A DNA stretch of 64,000 bases from an uncultured Schlesneria sp. (GTDB lineage: Bacteria; Planctomycetota; Planctomycetia; Planctomycetales; Planctomycetaceae): NCBI GenBank assembly GCA_903871875.1, contig CAIQIR010000083.1:1-64000 (forward strand). The letters run 5' to 3'. The position numbers were made by a program, and so were the translations under genes. Of this stretch, positions 19,038-28,386 are shown one piece after another. Below the pieces are notes generated by a model. It was not told the origin of the DNA, ran no database searches, and was given only the letters and a program-made list of their open reading frames with translations. The stretch's first letter is position 1. Every line of letters begins with the position of its first letter.

Positions 19038-19569
19038 ACAGGCAATTGCCTCCACGGACCAATCTTTCAACTCGCAGGACCGCAACGTTTTGCCGTGCCC
19101 AATGTCGTCCCAGAAACGTGACAGCAGTTTGCGCGCCGTATTGTTGGCCGACCCGCGCAACAGTCAGGGCGAAGTGCGTGCGGATAAAGCAGGTTTATGC
19201 CGCGACCTGCACACTTTAGGTGCAATCCATACCATGGAGTGTCCTGCACCAAACGATACCGGTCCCTGATTGGGGAACTTGCAGAAAGTCTTACTGTCAC
19301 GATTCACTGCGATATCGCCAGTATTCTATGCATGTCGAATCGGAAAGCGCGCGTCGGTCACGGTTTCGGGAAAACGAAATCCTTGGGAAATCCAGACGTC
19401 GACCGGCTGGGATGAATGATGCACCCGTCAACCGTTTTGTGACGAGAGTGCTGTTATTTGTGTCGACCACCGTTGCGTATCGACGCGAAGATCGACGCTT
19501 AGTATTTCCCGAAGGCTCATCGAATTGAGTGTGTCGACGCCCTCACTTCAGCGGACGATCGCCGTCGCT

Positions 19570-19585
19570 TGGTACGGACCTTGCA
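19570..19585 (+). promoter_or_regulatory. Sigma-54 (-24/-12) promoter of the EPS cluster
   Basis: The sequence TGGTACGGACCTTGCA fits the sigma-54 consensus TGGCACG-N4-TTGCA with one T/C change. GG (19571-19572) and GC (19583-19584) are separated by exactly ten bases. Transcription should begin near 19596, about 90 bases before the first codon of the wzc-like gene. Sigma-54 promoters need an enhancer-binding ATPase; none is encoded in the window. Confidence 0.7.
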
Positions 19586-19687
19586 AGTCGTTCATGTTTC
19601 AGGAAAGTCAAATTCTAAACGGGCAATTTGTCACACCGGTTAGAAACTTTTCGGAATTCAACAAGCACACGAGATTGGTAAGAACCG

Positions 19688-22117
19688 ATGAAACCATCAG
19701 TACCTCAACGTCCGCATGACGAGTTTCATGTTTCTCAGATCGCTGTCATTTTGCGGAAGAGATGGGTGATCGTAGCGGCGGCTGTCGCGGTGGGGGCCGC
19801 ATTGACCATTGGTCTGCAAGTGCTTTCCACACGCAAGTACGAATCGTCGGCTCAATTGCTGGTGATGCGGAAAGATCCTCGCTTGGCCGCCAAGGGTGTT
19901 GACACAACCGGGGAATCGGAAGTGCGAGTCACGGAAGAATTACTCGCCACGCATATGCAGATGCTGCAAAGCCGCAGTATCGTCGAAAGTGCCTTGAATG
20001 CCGGAGGATTTGCGGAATTGCCGTCGATCGCGGCCAACGTCAATGCGCTTCGAAAGCCGTCCGACTATGTGATCGACAATTTAACGGTGTCTCGAGGCGG
20101 TAAAGGGCAGGCCCGAACAGCACATGTCCTCAATGTTTCGTTACGGAGTACTTCTCCGGAAGACGCGCAAACCGTGTTAAAGGCGATCGTCCAACAGTAT
20201 CAAACGTTCTTGTCGGCCAAGTTCCAAGATGTCAATCAAGAAGCTGCATCGCTGATCTCTCAAGCACAGACTGTGCTTGCTTCGGAACTAGAGGAGGCGG
20301 AAAAGAACTACGAACAGTTTCGGCAACAGTCTTCGAATCTGCTGTGGAAAACGGGTGGTACGGAGAGCACAAACACGCACCGGGTACGATACGACGAAAT
20401 CCTGCAAGAGATAACCAATCTGCAACTGTCCCGTGCCGACTCCGAATCCAAGCTGGATTCCGTCGAGGCCTTTTTGAATGGGCGAGACGCCAGCCAATTG
20501 ACAGATCTTGAGCGTCTGTCACTGGTGGATGAAAAGAATCTGACTCGCGTTGGCTTGCTGCTGATGGTGCAAAAGGGCGAGACAGAATCTCCGAATTTCC
20601 AGGCAGAACAGCCGATTCGATTGGCACACGCTCAGGCAGAGTTTGAGAACTATGCCGAGTTGCAATTGAAGGCAGAAACGCTGCTGACGGAATTGGGGCC
20701 GCGTCATCCCGATGTGATCAACATCCGCAAGCAAATGAGTTCTTTGGCCGACTTCCTGTCAAATCAGAAGCAGCAAATGAAGAGCGGAAATTCGATCGTC
20801 TCGCTGGATTCCGGCGCGCTGTTTTCCGCTTATCGGCAACTGCTGAAGAATGACATCATCGCGATGGAGCGTCGCGAAGCGCGATTGAAAAGCCTTGCTG
20901 AAGACACCATCCAACTTGCCAGTGAAATGGTCACCGACGAAATCCAAGTTGATTCTCTGCGCCGGGAAGTGCAAAGAAAGCAAGTGCTGTTTGACGCTGC
21001 GGTGGATCGTTTGCGCGACATCAACTTGGCGAAAGACTATGGTGGATTCATCAACGAGGTTCTGGCAGAACCCGAATTGGGAAAGAAGGTCACACCGAAA
21101 TTGACGATTTCCCTGGCGGTGGGCATTTTTCTGACGATGCTGATCTGTGCCGCTGGTATCGGGATCGCCGAATACCGGGATCGACGATTCCGCACAATCG
21201 AAGATCTGCAGGCAACGCTACGAGTCTCGGTGTTGGGGCGGATCCCCTCAGTTGTTCAGACGGCCAACAAGAGCAGTTCGCTGTTCAAGCGACGCAACGC
21301 TCAAACGCCGCGTGCTCCTCAATTACTCGATCCCGAGACACGCGGTGCGGATGCGTTCCGTTTGCTGCGTACCTCCCTGATCTTTTCCGAAGGCGAAGAC
21401 TTTCGGCAAATCCTGTGTATCACCAGCCCGAATCCCGCCGATGGAAAGTCAACGGTGGTCGGCAATCTGGCAGTCAGTTTGGGGCAACTTGGTCGTAGCG
21501 TCCTGGTGATCGATTGCGATTTGCGTCGACCAACCCAGCATGAACTGTTCACGCTGTCGAATGACAGAGGATTGACAAACCTGTTGAACGAGGATCTCGA
21601 CCCCAGCGACTTGATCCAAAGCACTCCTTATAAAAACGTCCAATTGCTTCCTCGTGGTACAGAGGTTCCTGATCCGGCTGAATTTCTGGCGACCGGACGG
21701 TTTGCAAGACTGTTGGATTCCTTGAGGGAGAAGTACGACCATATTCTTCTCGACTGTCCGCCCGTGCTGCCTGTCACCGACGCGATGGCCTGTGCGGCAA
21801 TCTCCGATGGCGTTTTGTTTGTGATCCGAGTTGAACGGACGTCGCAACTTCATGCTCAAGCCGCCTGTGCGACGTTGCGTCACGCAGGGGCCGATGTATT
21901 GGGGGTGATCGTCAATGGAATGGCGCCTGGAAGTCTCGACGACGCGACCTATGGTTATGAGTATTCGGACGACGATTACCCACGGTACTCGAAATCGTTT
22001 ACCCGTGAAGGTTCTCCCGCAGAGTTTCGCTCGGCATCGGCAACTTCCCTATTGGGACCTCGAGTTTCCTCCGCCCTACGGCGGAATGGAAAGCACGATA
22101 ACGGCAAACCGACATAA
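19688..22117 (+). CDS. Wzc-like polysaccharide copolymerase with BY-kinase domain
   Basis: An 809-residue inner-membrane protein that should control EPS chain length and couple polymerisation to export. A Wzz-type domain begins near residue 14 with a membrane segment at about 27-45. Long coiled-coil regions fill the periplasmic part. A second membrane segment lies near 468-490, before the CPS-type ATPase. The bacterial tyrosine kinase has a Walker A ending DGKST at about 585-589, Walker A' VLVIDCD and Walker B ILLDCPP. A tyrosine-rich patch, YGYEYSDDDYPRY, at about 755-767 is the likely autophosphorylation cluster. First gene of the EPS cluster and directly behind the sigma-54 promoter. The partner export lipoprotein gene is at 4.2-5.5 kb. 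Confidence 0.92.
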   Translation: MKPSVPQRPHDEFHVSQIAVILRKRWVIVAAAVAVGAALTIGLQVLSTRKYESSAQLLVMRKDPRLAAKGVDTTGESEVRVTEELLATHMQMLQSRSIVESALNAGGFAELPSIAANVNALRKPSDYVIDNLTVSRGGKGQARTAHVLNVSLRSTSPEDAQTVLKAIVQQYQTFLSAKFQDVNQEAASLISQAQTVLASELEEAEKNYEQFRQQSSNLLWKTGGTESTNTHRVRYDEILQEITNLQLSRADSESKLDSVEAFLNGRDASQLTDLERLSLVDEKNLTRVGLLLMVQKGETESPNFQAEQPIRLAHAQAEFENYAELQLKAETLLTELGPRHPDVINIRKQMSSLADFLSNQKQQMKSGNSIVSLDSGALFSAYRQLLKNDIIAMERREARLKSLAEDTIQLASEMVTDEIQVDSLRREVQRKQVLFDAAVDRLRDINLAKDYGGFINEVLAEPELGKKVTPKLTISLAVGIFLTMLICAAGIGIAEYRDRRFRTIEDLQATLRVSVLGRIPSVVQTANKSSSLFKRRNAQTPRAPQLLDPETRGADAFRLLRTSLIFSEGEDFRQILCITSPNPADGKSTVVGNLAVSLGQLGRSVLVIDCDLRRPTQHELFTLSNDRGLTNLLNEDLDPSDLIQSTPYKNVQLLPRGTEVPDPAEFLATGRFARLLDSLREKYDHILLDCPPVLPVTDAMACAAISDGVLFVIRVERTSQLHAQAACATLRHAGADVLGVIVNGMAPGSLDDATYGYEYSDDDYPRYSKSFTREGSPAEFRSASATSLLGPRVSSALRRNGKHDNGKPT

Positions 22118-22325
22118 CCCATTGCAATGGTTTTGAATCATTGCGGCGAAGAAACGATGAACCTCCCGCTCGGTAAGAGTGTGGATATGACATAGCCCGC
22201 ATGCCTCGGCATGCACGACTGTCTGAATGAACGTGCGCTCGCGTGTTTATAATTTCGGTTTGTGCAAGGTCTTAATGATTAAGACGCTTACACTTTGCCC
22301 TGTGGCAACATTTGGAGAACGGCAC

Positions 22326-23885
22326 GTGACAACACAAGCGGTAATAACGGATTTTCCTCATTCTAGCAGCCATTCCAATTCAACCAGCCATTCCGGCGGG
22401 TTGAAAGAAGCGTCGGGTGTGGATCGACTTTGGGACCCGGCCACAAACATGGCATCCTGGACATTGGGGCGCGACGTCACTTACATGTTGCAGGTCTGGA
22501 AAACGGCGATTCCGATTTTCCTGTCAGATATGGTGGCTGTTGGCCTTTCGGTGGCTTTGTCGGCCGCAGTGTTTGCGATCTTTGGCGATCTGCCCTCTGT
22601 ACTCAACTGGACCCATATTGTTGCTTGGTGCCTCTTTCTCAGCGGTGCCTGCCTGCTCAGTGGGTTGTATCCGGCGGTCGGAATGGTCACCGCCACAGAG
22701 ATTCGGCTGTTAGCACGGGTGATCGGCGCGGGGGTGGCTCTGTGCATGGCGTATGACCTGGCGCACGGTGGTGATAATAAGTATCTCCTGTTATGGCCAC
22801 TTTACGGCGTGTTTATGCTGGCGCTCGTACCACTTTCACGAGCATTCTTTCGGCGGGCTGTTTGTCGTTTCGAATGGTGGGGGCTTCCAACCATCGTGGT
22901 AGGGGCCGGCGATCTCGGAATGGATATCTGGCGACGAATGAAACAGAAACCCACGTTAGGTTACAAACCCGTGGCCATCGTCGACCGTTATCGTCCGAAC
23001 TGGATCATCGACAAGGAGACGCAGCCCAAGAGTGGGATCAGTCCTCTGGAAGACACTCCACGCTTGAGTGCCCGGTATCAGGCCTATTGCGGAATTTTCG
23101 TCGGCTCGGAATTTCCGGCGGCCGAACGAATGACAATGATCGACACGTTGACCAGCGTCTTTCCACAACTTTACATCACACCCGATTCTGCCGATGCGGG
23201 GCGGCATTGGTCGGGGGCCCTCGAACTGGGGAACCTGAGATTGCTGAAATTCACTGAGCGTTTGTTGATGCCCGGTGCGCGCTGGTTGAAGCGAGCTGTC
23301 GATGTCCTGGCGGTGCTGATTGTCTCTCCCTTTGTGCTGACCGTCGTCGGTTGCCTGGCCCTGCTGGTGAAACTGACCTCCGCTGGTCCTGCGTTTTACT
23401 GTCACCCTCGAATTGGGCGAAATGGCCGCACCATCCGCGTTTGGAAAATGCGATCGATGGTTCCCAATGCGGATCGCCTGTTGAAAGAATATCTGGCCGA
23501 GAACCCCCATCTGCGAAGCGAATGGGAGCGGATCCACAAACTGCCGAATGACCCGCGAGTGACATTCATTGGGCGATTCCTGCGAAAGACCAGCCTCGAC
23601 GAAATCCCCCAGTTGTGGAATGTGTTTTGCGGCGAGATGAGTCTGGTGGGGCCGCGTCCGATTGTTCAAGCAGAGATCGACAAATATCAAAGCGTTTACC
23701 CCCTTTATCTGCGTGTGACTCCCGGGATTACCGGATTGTGGCAAGTGAACGGTCGGAATTCGACAACCTATGAAGCTCGAATTTCTTATGACGCCGAGTA
23801 TGTCAGAAACTGGTCTGTGTGCCTCGATCTGTACATTCTGGCGAGAACCGTTCTGACGGTCATCACTTGCGATGGAGCGTGTTAG
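22326..23885 (+). CDS. Undecaprenyl-phosphate sugar phosphotransferase (EPS initiation)
   Basis: A polyprenyl glycosylphosphotransferase of about 519 residues that loads the first sugar phosphate onto undecaprenyl phosphate. Several N-terminal membrane segments are followed by a CoA-binding-like region (TIVVGAGDLG). The C-terminal bacterial sugar-transferase domain shows FYCHPRIGRNG, VWKMRSM and the catalytic block LDEIPQLWNV followed by MSLVGPRP. I placed the start at GTG 22326 because GGAGAA precedes it by six bases; an open frame extends to ATG 22227 without a ribosome site. Length and layout match WbaP/CpsE-type enzymes. A 16-base palindrome (22199-22214) lies in the gap after the wzc-like gene. 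The identity of the first sugar cannot be read from sequence. Confidence 0.92.
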   Translation: MTTQAVITDFPHSSSHSNSTSHSGGLKEASGVDRLWDPATNMASWTLGRDVTYMLQVWKTAIPIFLSDMVAVGLSVALSAAVFAIFGDLPSVLNWTHIVAWCLFLSGACLLSGLYPAVGMVTATEIRLLARVIGAGVALCMAYDLAHGGDNKYLLLWPLYGVFMLALVPLSRAFFRRAVCRFEWWGLPTIVVGAGDLGMDIWRRMKQKPTLGYKPVAIVDRYRPNWIIDKETQPKSGISPLEDTPRLSARYQAYCGIFVGSEFPAAERMTMIDTLTSVFPQLYITPDSADAGRHWSGALELGNLRLLKFTERLLMPGARWLKRAVDVLAVLIVSPFVLTVVGCLALLVKLTSAGPAFYCHPRIGRNGRTIRVWKMRSMVPNADRLLKEYLAENPHLRSEWERIHKLPNDPRVTFIGRFLRKTSLDEIPQLWNVFCGEMSLVGPRPIVQAEIDKYQSVYPLYLRVTPGITGLWQVNGRNSTTYEARISYDAEYVRNWSVCLDLYILARTVLTVITCDGAC

Positions 23886-23938
23886 CACGTTGGTGCGTGC
23901 TGAATTGTGGTTGTTTCAGTCTCTAGTAAGAAAAATCT

Positions 23939-24940
23939 GTGTCTAACATCTTTGTCACCGGCTCTGCCGGATTTATCGGTTACCACGTTTGCCGGCGGTT
24001 ATTGAGGGACGGTCATCGCGTCGTCGGCTACGACGCGATGACCGACTATTATGACCCAGCCTTAAAGCGAGATCGTCACCAGCGGCTTGCGGAGAGCCCT
24101 CAATTCACCCCAGTAATTGCGCCGCTGGAAGACTTCAAAACCTTGAAGTCAGCGCTTCACGACCATCAGGCGGAAGTGGTGATCCATTTGGCCGCGCAGG
24201 CGGGGGTTCGTTACAGCCTGGAAAACCCTCGCGCCTACGTCGATTCGAATCTAGTGGGGTCGTTCAATCTGTTGGAGTGTGCGCGAGGAATGTCATTGCG
24301 ACATCTGTTGCTTGCTTCCACCAGTTCGGTCTACGGAGCCAACGACAAGATTCCCTTTGGCGAATGCGATCGCGCCGATGAACCGCTGACGCTGTATGCG
24401 GCTACCAAGAAATCGATGGAGTTGATGGCCCATTCGTATTCACATCTCTTTCGCATCCCCACGACCGTCTTCCGCTTCTTCACGGTCTATGGTCCCTGGG
24501 GACGACCGGATATGGCCGCCTTTAAGTTTGTTTCTTCGATCCTTCGTGGAGAACCCATTGAGATCTACGGCGAAGGGAATATGTCGCGAGACTTTACGTT
24601 TATTGACGACCTGGTGGAGTCCATCGTGCGGCTGACGACGGTGATTCCCGGCCCAGGTACTGCAGTGGCGGAAGATTCGCTCTCGGCGCAAGGCCCCCAT
24701 CGGGTGGTCAACATCGGCGGCGGACAGCCCGTTGCTCTGCTGGAATTCGTCAATACAATCGAGGCCGCACTGGGAAAGAAGGCCATTCGAAATATGCTGC
24801 CCATGCAATCAGGTGATGTGCCGCGTACCTACGCGAATCCAAATCTGCTCTTTGCGTTGACCAATTACAAACCGGCGACCGACGTTTCCACGGGAATTCG
24901 TGCCTTCGTGGACTGGTACCGTACCTATTACAGAATATGA
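23939..24940 (+). CDS. UDP-glucuronate 4-epimerase-like NAD-dependent epimerase
   Basis: A 333-residue extended SDR. GSAGFIG at 8-14 forms the NAD-binding loop. Catalytic Tyr153 and Lys157 lie in YAATK, with the STSSVYG strand before them. The block [15 protein letters not shown] is typical of UDP-glucuronate 4-epimerases, which give UDP-galacturonate. The start codon is GTG at 23939 with only a weak purine stretch upstream. It sits between the initiating transferase and the flippase in the EPS cluster. Together with the UDP-glucose dehydrogenase at 40.2 kb it would supply uronic acids. Exact substrate preference is inference from family resemblance. Confidence 0.87.
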   Translation: MSNIFVTGSAGFIGYHVCRRLLRDGHRVVGYDAMTDYYDPALKRDRHQRLAESPQFTPVIAPLEDFKTLKSALHDHQAEVVIHLAAQAGVRYSLENPRAYVDSNLVGSFNLLECARGMSLRHLLLASTSSVYGANDKIPFGECDRADEPLTLYAATKKSMELMAHSYSHLFRIPTTVFRFFTVYGPWGRPDMAAFKFVSSILRGEPIEIYGEGNMSRDFTFIDDLVESIVRLTTVIPGPGTAVAEDSLSAQGPHRVVNIGGGQPVALLEFVNTIEAALGKKAIRNMLPMQSGDVPRTYANPNLLFALTNYKPATDVSTGIRAFVDWYRTYYRI

Positions 24941-25029
24941 ACCGTGATTGTCCTGAGGTTTGCCGAGGGGATCGGCGTTATGGTTCCCAATTCGGCTGCT
25001 TTTCCTGATCGCGAAATGAATTTCGTTTC

Positions 25030-26466
25030 ATGTCCAAGGTGCTCGCATTTTTGTCGTATGGCGTCAACGCCGGTGTCATGCTGGCGGTTGCGCTGTTCCT
25101 GGCGACCACTCTCACAGCGGCGGAGTATTCTCGGTACTCGTTCGCTGTCGCGACAGCACAAACACTGGCGGTCTGCATCTTTGAATGGCTGCGAATGGCG
25201 GCCACCCGTTACTACCCAGGCCCCACTCCCAGCGACACGGCCAACCTTCGTGGAGCGTTTCTTGGTGGTCAGTATCTGATCAGCATCTGCGCTGTGATCT
25301 CGACATGGGCGATCGCTCGTTGGCTCGGGGATTACTCCTGGCTACTGATTACCTGTTATGCCGTCCTGCAGGGTGTCGTCGATCTGCAGTTTACGATGCT
25401 GCGATTCGACGCACGCCTGCGTCTGTTTTCGAAGTTGCAGACCACTCGCGGAATCCTCGCTCTGGCCCTCGCAGTGTCGGCCGCTTTCCTGTTTCAAAAT
25501 GCCAATGCGGCATTGCTGGGGGGGATTCTGGCCAACATTCTGACGGTGGCAATGTTGGAGTTTTCTCAACCTGGTTTTGTGCTGGTCAGGCCGACCGTCC
25601 GCCAAATCTCGCAATTGCGGCAGATGGCCACTTATGGAGTTTCTGCCGCGGCCGCTGGGGGGCTTTATCAGTTTGGTCCGTTCTTAATGAGATGCGCGGC
25701 ATTTCGAGGTGCGTCAGAGACCTCTTATGCCGCGTTCTCGCTGGTCGTGGACCTGATGCAGCGGCCTTATAATGTGGCCCTTACGGCCCTCAACGGTGTC
25801 TTTTTTCCTGACGCGGTTCGCGAGCATGATCGTTCGCCGAACTCGGAACGCATTGCCTTACGTCGGTTATATGCGATCCAAGTCTGGTGTTTGCTGCTCA
25901 TTTTCGGTTGCGCGATGGCGTTTCGCCACGAACTGATGCCCCTGATCGTCAAATCCCCACTCGTCCCGCATGTGCTGGAAGTGTTTCCGTATCTGGCCGC
26001 GTTCTTTCTTGTGCATGCCGCAATTCAAACGACCAGTGCCTTGGTTTTGCATCTTTCTCGTGCCGGTCTCAAGTTGATTATTCAAGCGGCGTTGGAATTG
26101 GGTGGCATCGCTATCTTGACCGTCTTCAGTACATTCGTTTTCGGAGCCGGCATTGTGCCTGTTGCTTGTGGCGGCATGCTGGGAGCAATCATCGGCATTC
26201 TGTTCACCGCTTCGGACTGGCGAGACGTACCTTGCCGTCTTCCATGGACCTCGTGGGCGGTCGCGCTGATCACGACGCTTGTGCTGCTGGTCGTCGGGCA
26301 AACCGATTCGCCAGATCAAATACAAGGGTTTCTTTACAAAATCACGATCGTTGCGCCCGTCGTTGCGATCGGTGGGTTCTTGGGGTTAGCCATTCCTTTT
26401 GGTCTGTTGGGACGATTGCACCAGTACCGTCTGCGCGTGGTACAGCCGACCGAATCGATCCCATGA
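25030..26466 (+). CDS. Wzx-type oligosaccharide flippase
   Basis: A 478-residue polytopic membrane protein with 12-14 predicted hydrophobic helices. The early helix pair starts LSYGVNAGVMLAVALFLA. A conserved-type cytoplasmic loop DLQFTMLRFDARLRLFSK follows near residue 120. This fits the polysaccharide biosynthesis/MATE-like flippase families that move lipid-linked repeat units across the inner membrane. The ATG at 25030 immediately precedes the first helix. It is the only flippase candidate in the cluster. Amino-acid conservation in such proteins is low, so assignment rests on topology and context. Confidence 0.8.
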   Translation: MSKVLAFLSYGVNAGVMLAVALFLATTLTAAEYSRYSFAVATAQTLAVCIFEWLRMAATRYYPGPTPSDTANLRGAFLGGQYLISICAVISTWAIARWLGDYSWLLITCYAVLQGVVDLQFTMLRFDARLRLFSKLQTTRGILALALAVSAAFLFQNANAALLGGILANILTVAMLEFSQPGFVLVRPTVRQISQLRQMATYGVSAAAAGGLYQFGPFLMRCAAFRGASETSYAAFSLVVDLMQRPYNVALTALNGVFFPDAVREHDRSPNSERIALRRLYAIQVWCLLLIFGCAMAFRHELMPLIVKSPLVPHVLEVFPYLAAFFLVHAAIQTTSALVLHLSRAGLKLIIQAALELGGIAILTVFSTFVFGAGIVPVACGGMLGAIIGILFTASDWRDVPCRLPWTSWAVALITTLVLLVVGQTDSPDQIQGFLYKITIVAPVVAIGGFLGLAIPFGLLGRLHQYRLRVVQPTESIP

Positions 26467-26560
26467 TTTGAATTCATCCTGACTGCCAACTTCTCGTTCC
26501 TTCAATGAACATCACCACAAATGCTCTCGGGCTGATTCGAAAAGAGTTGAGACTTCAGAC

Positions 26561-27199
26561 ATGATCCAGCAACCCTCCTATTGGCGCGAAGATTTGGAAG
26601 TGAATTCCCGCCAGCGTGGACTGCTGGCTCCGATCCTGGCTTGGATACTTGATCCCGGGTTCGCCTGCGTAACCCTGATCCGGTTGGCCACCATGCCGCG
26701 TCGTAACGTGATGCGGAAAATCGTCGCGCGCTGGGCGGCACGCCGACTGGCTTATCGTTTTGGATGTTATATCTCCGTCGAAGCTCGGATCGGCCGCCGG
26801 CTGGTATTACCGCACCCTGTCGGGATCGTCATCGGAGAAAACTGTGAAGTCGGCGACGACGTGACCATTTATCAGCATGTCACCTTGGGTCGTCGTGTCA
26901 ACAACGTCAGTCAATACCCAATCATCGGCGACGGAGCCGTACTCTACGCAGGTGCGGTCGTCCTGGGCGGCGTCTTCGTCGGATCGCGTACGGCCATCGG
27001 CGCAAATGCCGTGGTGCTGCACGATATACCCGCGGAATCCAGCGCGGGGGGGGTTCCGGCCCGTATCCTGCGATCTCAGAATTCACCGGAAAAAGAATCA
27101 ACAGAAGCTCTGGTAACTTCTCCTGTACATCCCCAACCCCAGGTCAACAGCCGCTCCACAGCGACAGCAATAGAACAGGACGCGAGAACGCTTCGATGA
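26561..27199 (+). CDS. Serine O-acetyltransferase-like hexapeptide-repeat protein
   Basis: A 212-residue left-handed beta-helix acetyltransferase. After a helical N-terminus (REDLEVN; LAPILAWILDPGF) hexapeptide repeats run from about residue 75 to 160. They include VLPHPVGIVIGENCEVGDD and TIGDGA/AIGANAVV-like turns. HPVGIVIG and YQHVTLG match the serine acetyltransferase (CysE) subgroup. In EPS clusters such proteins often acetylate a sugar or amino-sugar intermediate; that role is inferred from context. The last 40 residues are Ser/Thr/Gln-rich and non-conserved in type. The stop overlaps the next start by four bases (ATGA). Confidence 0.8.
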   Translation: MIQQPSYWREDLEVNSRQRGLLAPILAWILDPGFACVTLIRLATMPRRNVMRKIVARWAARRLAYRFGCYISVEARIGRRLVLPHPVGIVIGENCEVGDDVTIYQHVTLGRRVNNVSQYPIIGDGAVLYAGAVVLGGVFVGSRTAIGANAVVLHDIPAESSAGGVPARILRSQNSPEKESTEALVTSPVHPQPQVNSRSTATAIEQDARTLR

Positions 27200-28386
27200 A
27201 GATCACGCTCGTCAATTCGTTGTACCATCCTTACCAACTCGGTGGCGCCGAGAAGTCGGTGCAATTGCTGGCTGAAGCGTTAACGCGGCTCGGACACGAG
27301 ATTTCCGTGATTGCCCTGCACCCAGAGAAAGAGGTCAAGCGGCATAGTCATAACGGCGTCCAGATCGCGCATATTCCGTTATCGAATTCCTACTGGCCGT
27401 ATGCGAACGCAGACCGTCATGGGTTTCTGTCTCGTATGGGATGGCATCTGCGCAACGTCTGGAATTCTGCGACCGCTGCCACGGCCGGTCGTGTGATCGA
27501 CGAGTTTCGTCCCGACGTTGTTCACGTCAACGTTCCGATGGGCTTTTCCGCGGCGCTGTTGTCCGAAGTGCTCTCGCGTAAGATTCGCCTTGTCCAGACG
27601 CTGCGCGATTACACGTACATGTGTGAGCGGGCTGGGATGTTTCGCGGCGGTCATAACTGTGCCAGTCAATGCTTTGATTGCAAGCTGTTTACGTCGCAAT
27701 ACAAACGCCTTTCTCATCACCTGAGCGCGGTGGTCTCCAATAGCCAATTCGTTTTGGATGCTCATTTACGCAGTGGTTATTTCTCTGGCGTTCCGGCCCA
27801 TGTGATTTTCAATATCGCCAACGTGGATGGCAAAGTAATTCCCCGTGTGCATGACGAAAACAAAAACGGTCGGCTGACGTTTGGTTTTCTCGGACGAATT
27901 GTGGAAGAAAAAGGGCTCGACGTTGTACTGAAAGCGACCGACCGACTGAAGAATGACAACTGGTCGCTCAAAATTGGGGGTAGTGGCCGCGACGAGTACG
28001 TTTCAGAGCTGAAACGCCGCCATGGTGACTCTCGCATCGAGTGGCTGGGATTTGTCGAGCCTCGACGCTTTTTCGAGCAGATCGACGTGGCACTGGTGTC
28101 GTCGGTCTACGCCGAGCCTCTGCCCCGGAGCCTGATCGAATCCTATGCGGCCGGCCGCACCGTGATTGCCTCTCGTGCGGGCGGAAATCTCGAAGTCGCC
28201 GAGTTGGGAAAAACCTACGCCACCTACGATGCAGAGAACGTCGATCAATTGACGCAGCTAATGGACGAGGCTGTCACAACTTCGGCGAAGTGGCGCGACG
28301 GTGGGTTCGCCTCACCTGAGCAGTCGCAGTTGTTTAGCGAAGCGACCGTGACCAAACGGTACCTTGATGTCTATCGAGGAGCGTGA
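27196..28386 (+). CDS. GT4 glycosyltransferase
   Basis: A 396-residue GT-B glycosyltransferase. The N-terminal domain begins with the typical strand and loop LVNSLYHPYQLGGAEKSVQ. The C-terminal domain shows LGRIVEEKGLDVVL, a GT4 donor-binding strand, and the E-x7-E region SSVYAEPLPRSLIESYA. A cysteine-rich insert (CASQCFDCKLF) near residue 155 resembles that of the GT4 protein at 30.0 kb. It probably adds one sugar of the EPS repeat unit at the cytoplasmic face. Start and stop overlap both neighbours, so translation is coupled. Donor and linkage are unknown. Confidence 0.9.
   Translation: MKITLVNSLYHPYQLGGAEKSVQLLAEALTRLGHEISVIALHPEKEVKRHSHNGVQIAHIPLSNSYWPYANADRHGFLSRMGWHLRNVWNSATAATAGRVIDEFRPDVVHVNVPMGFSAALLSEVLSRKIRLVQTLRDYTYMCERAGMFRGGHNCASQCFDCKLFTSQYKRLSHHLSAVVSNSQFVLDAHLRSGYFSGVPAHVIFNIANVDGKVIPRVHDENKNGRLTFGFLGRIVEEKGLDVVLKATDRLKNDNWSLKIGGSGRDEYVSELKRRHGDSRIEWLGFVEPRRFFEQIDVALVSSVYAEPLPRSLIESYAAGRTVIASRAGGNLEVAELGKTYATYDAENVDQLTQLMDEAVTTSAKWRDGGFASPEQSQLFSEATVTKRYLDVYRGA

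Noticed and set aside
19081-19105. Possible second sigma-54 element on the minus strand before the lipid operon
   Set aside because: GG and GC elements are present, but the spacing is four bases too long for a -24/-12 promoter.
22199-22214. Palindrome GCATGCCTCGGCATGC as an intrinsic terminator after the wzc-like gene
   Set aside because: There is no T run after the short stem, and the cluster likely continues through it.
22956-23888. 310-codon minus-strand frame
   Set aside because: It is antisense to the conserved sugar-transferase domain and has no motifs.
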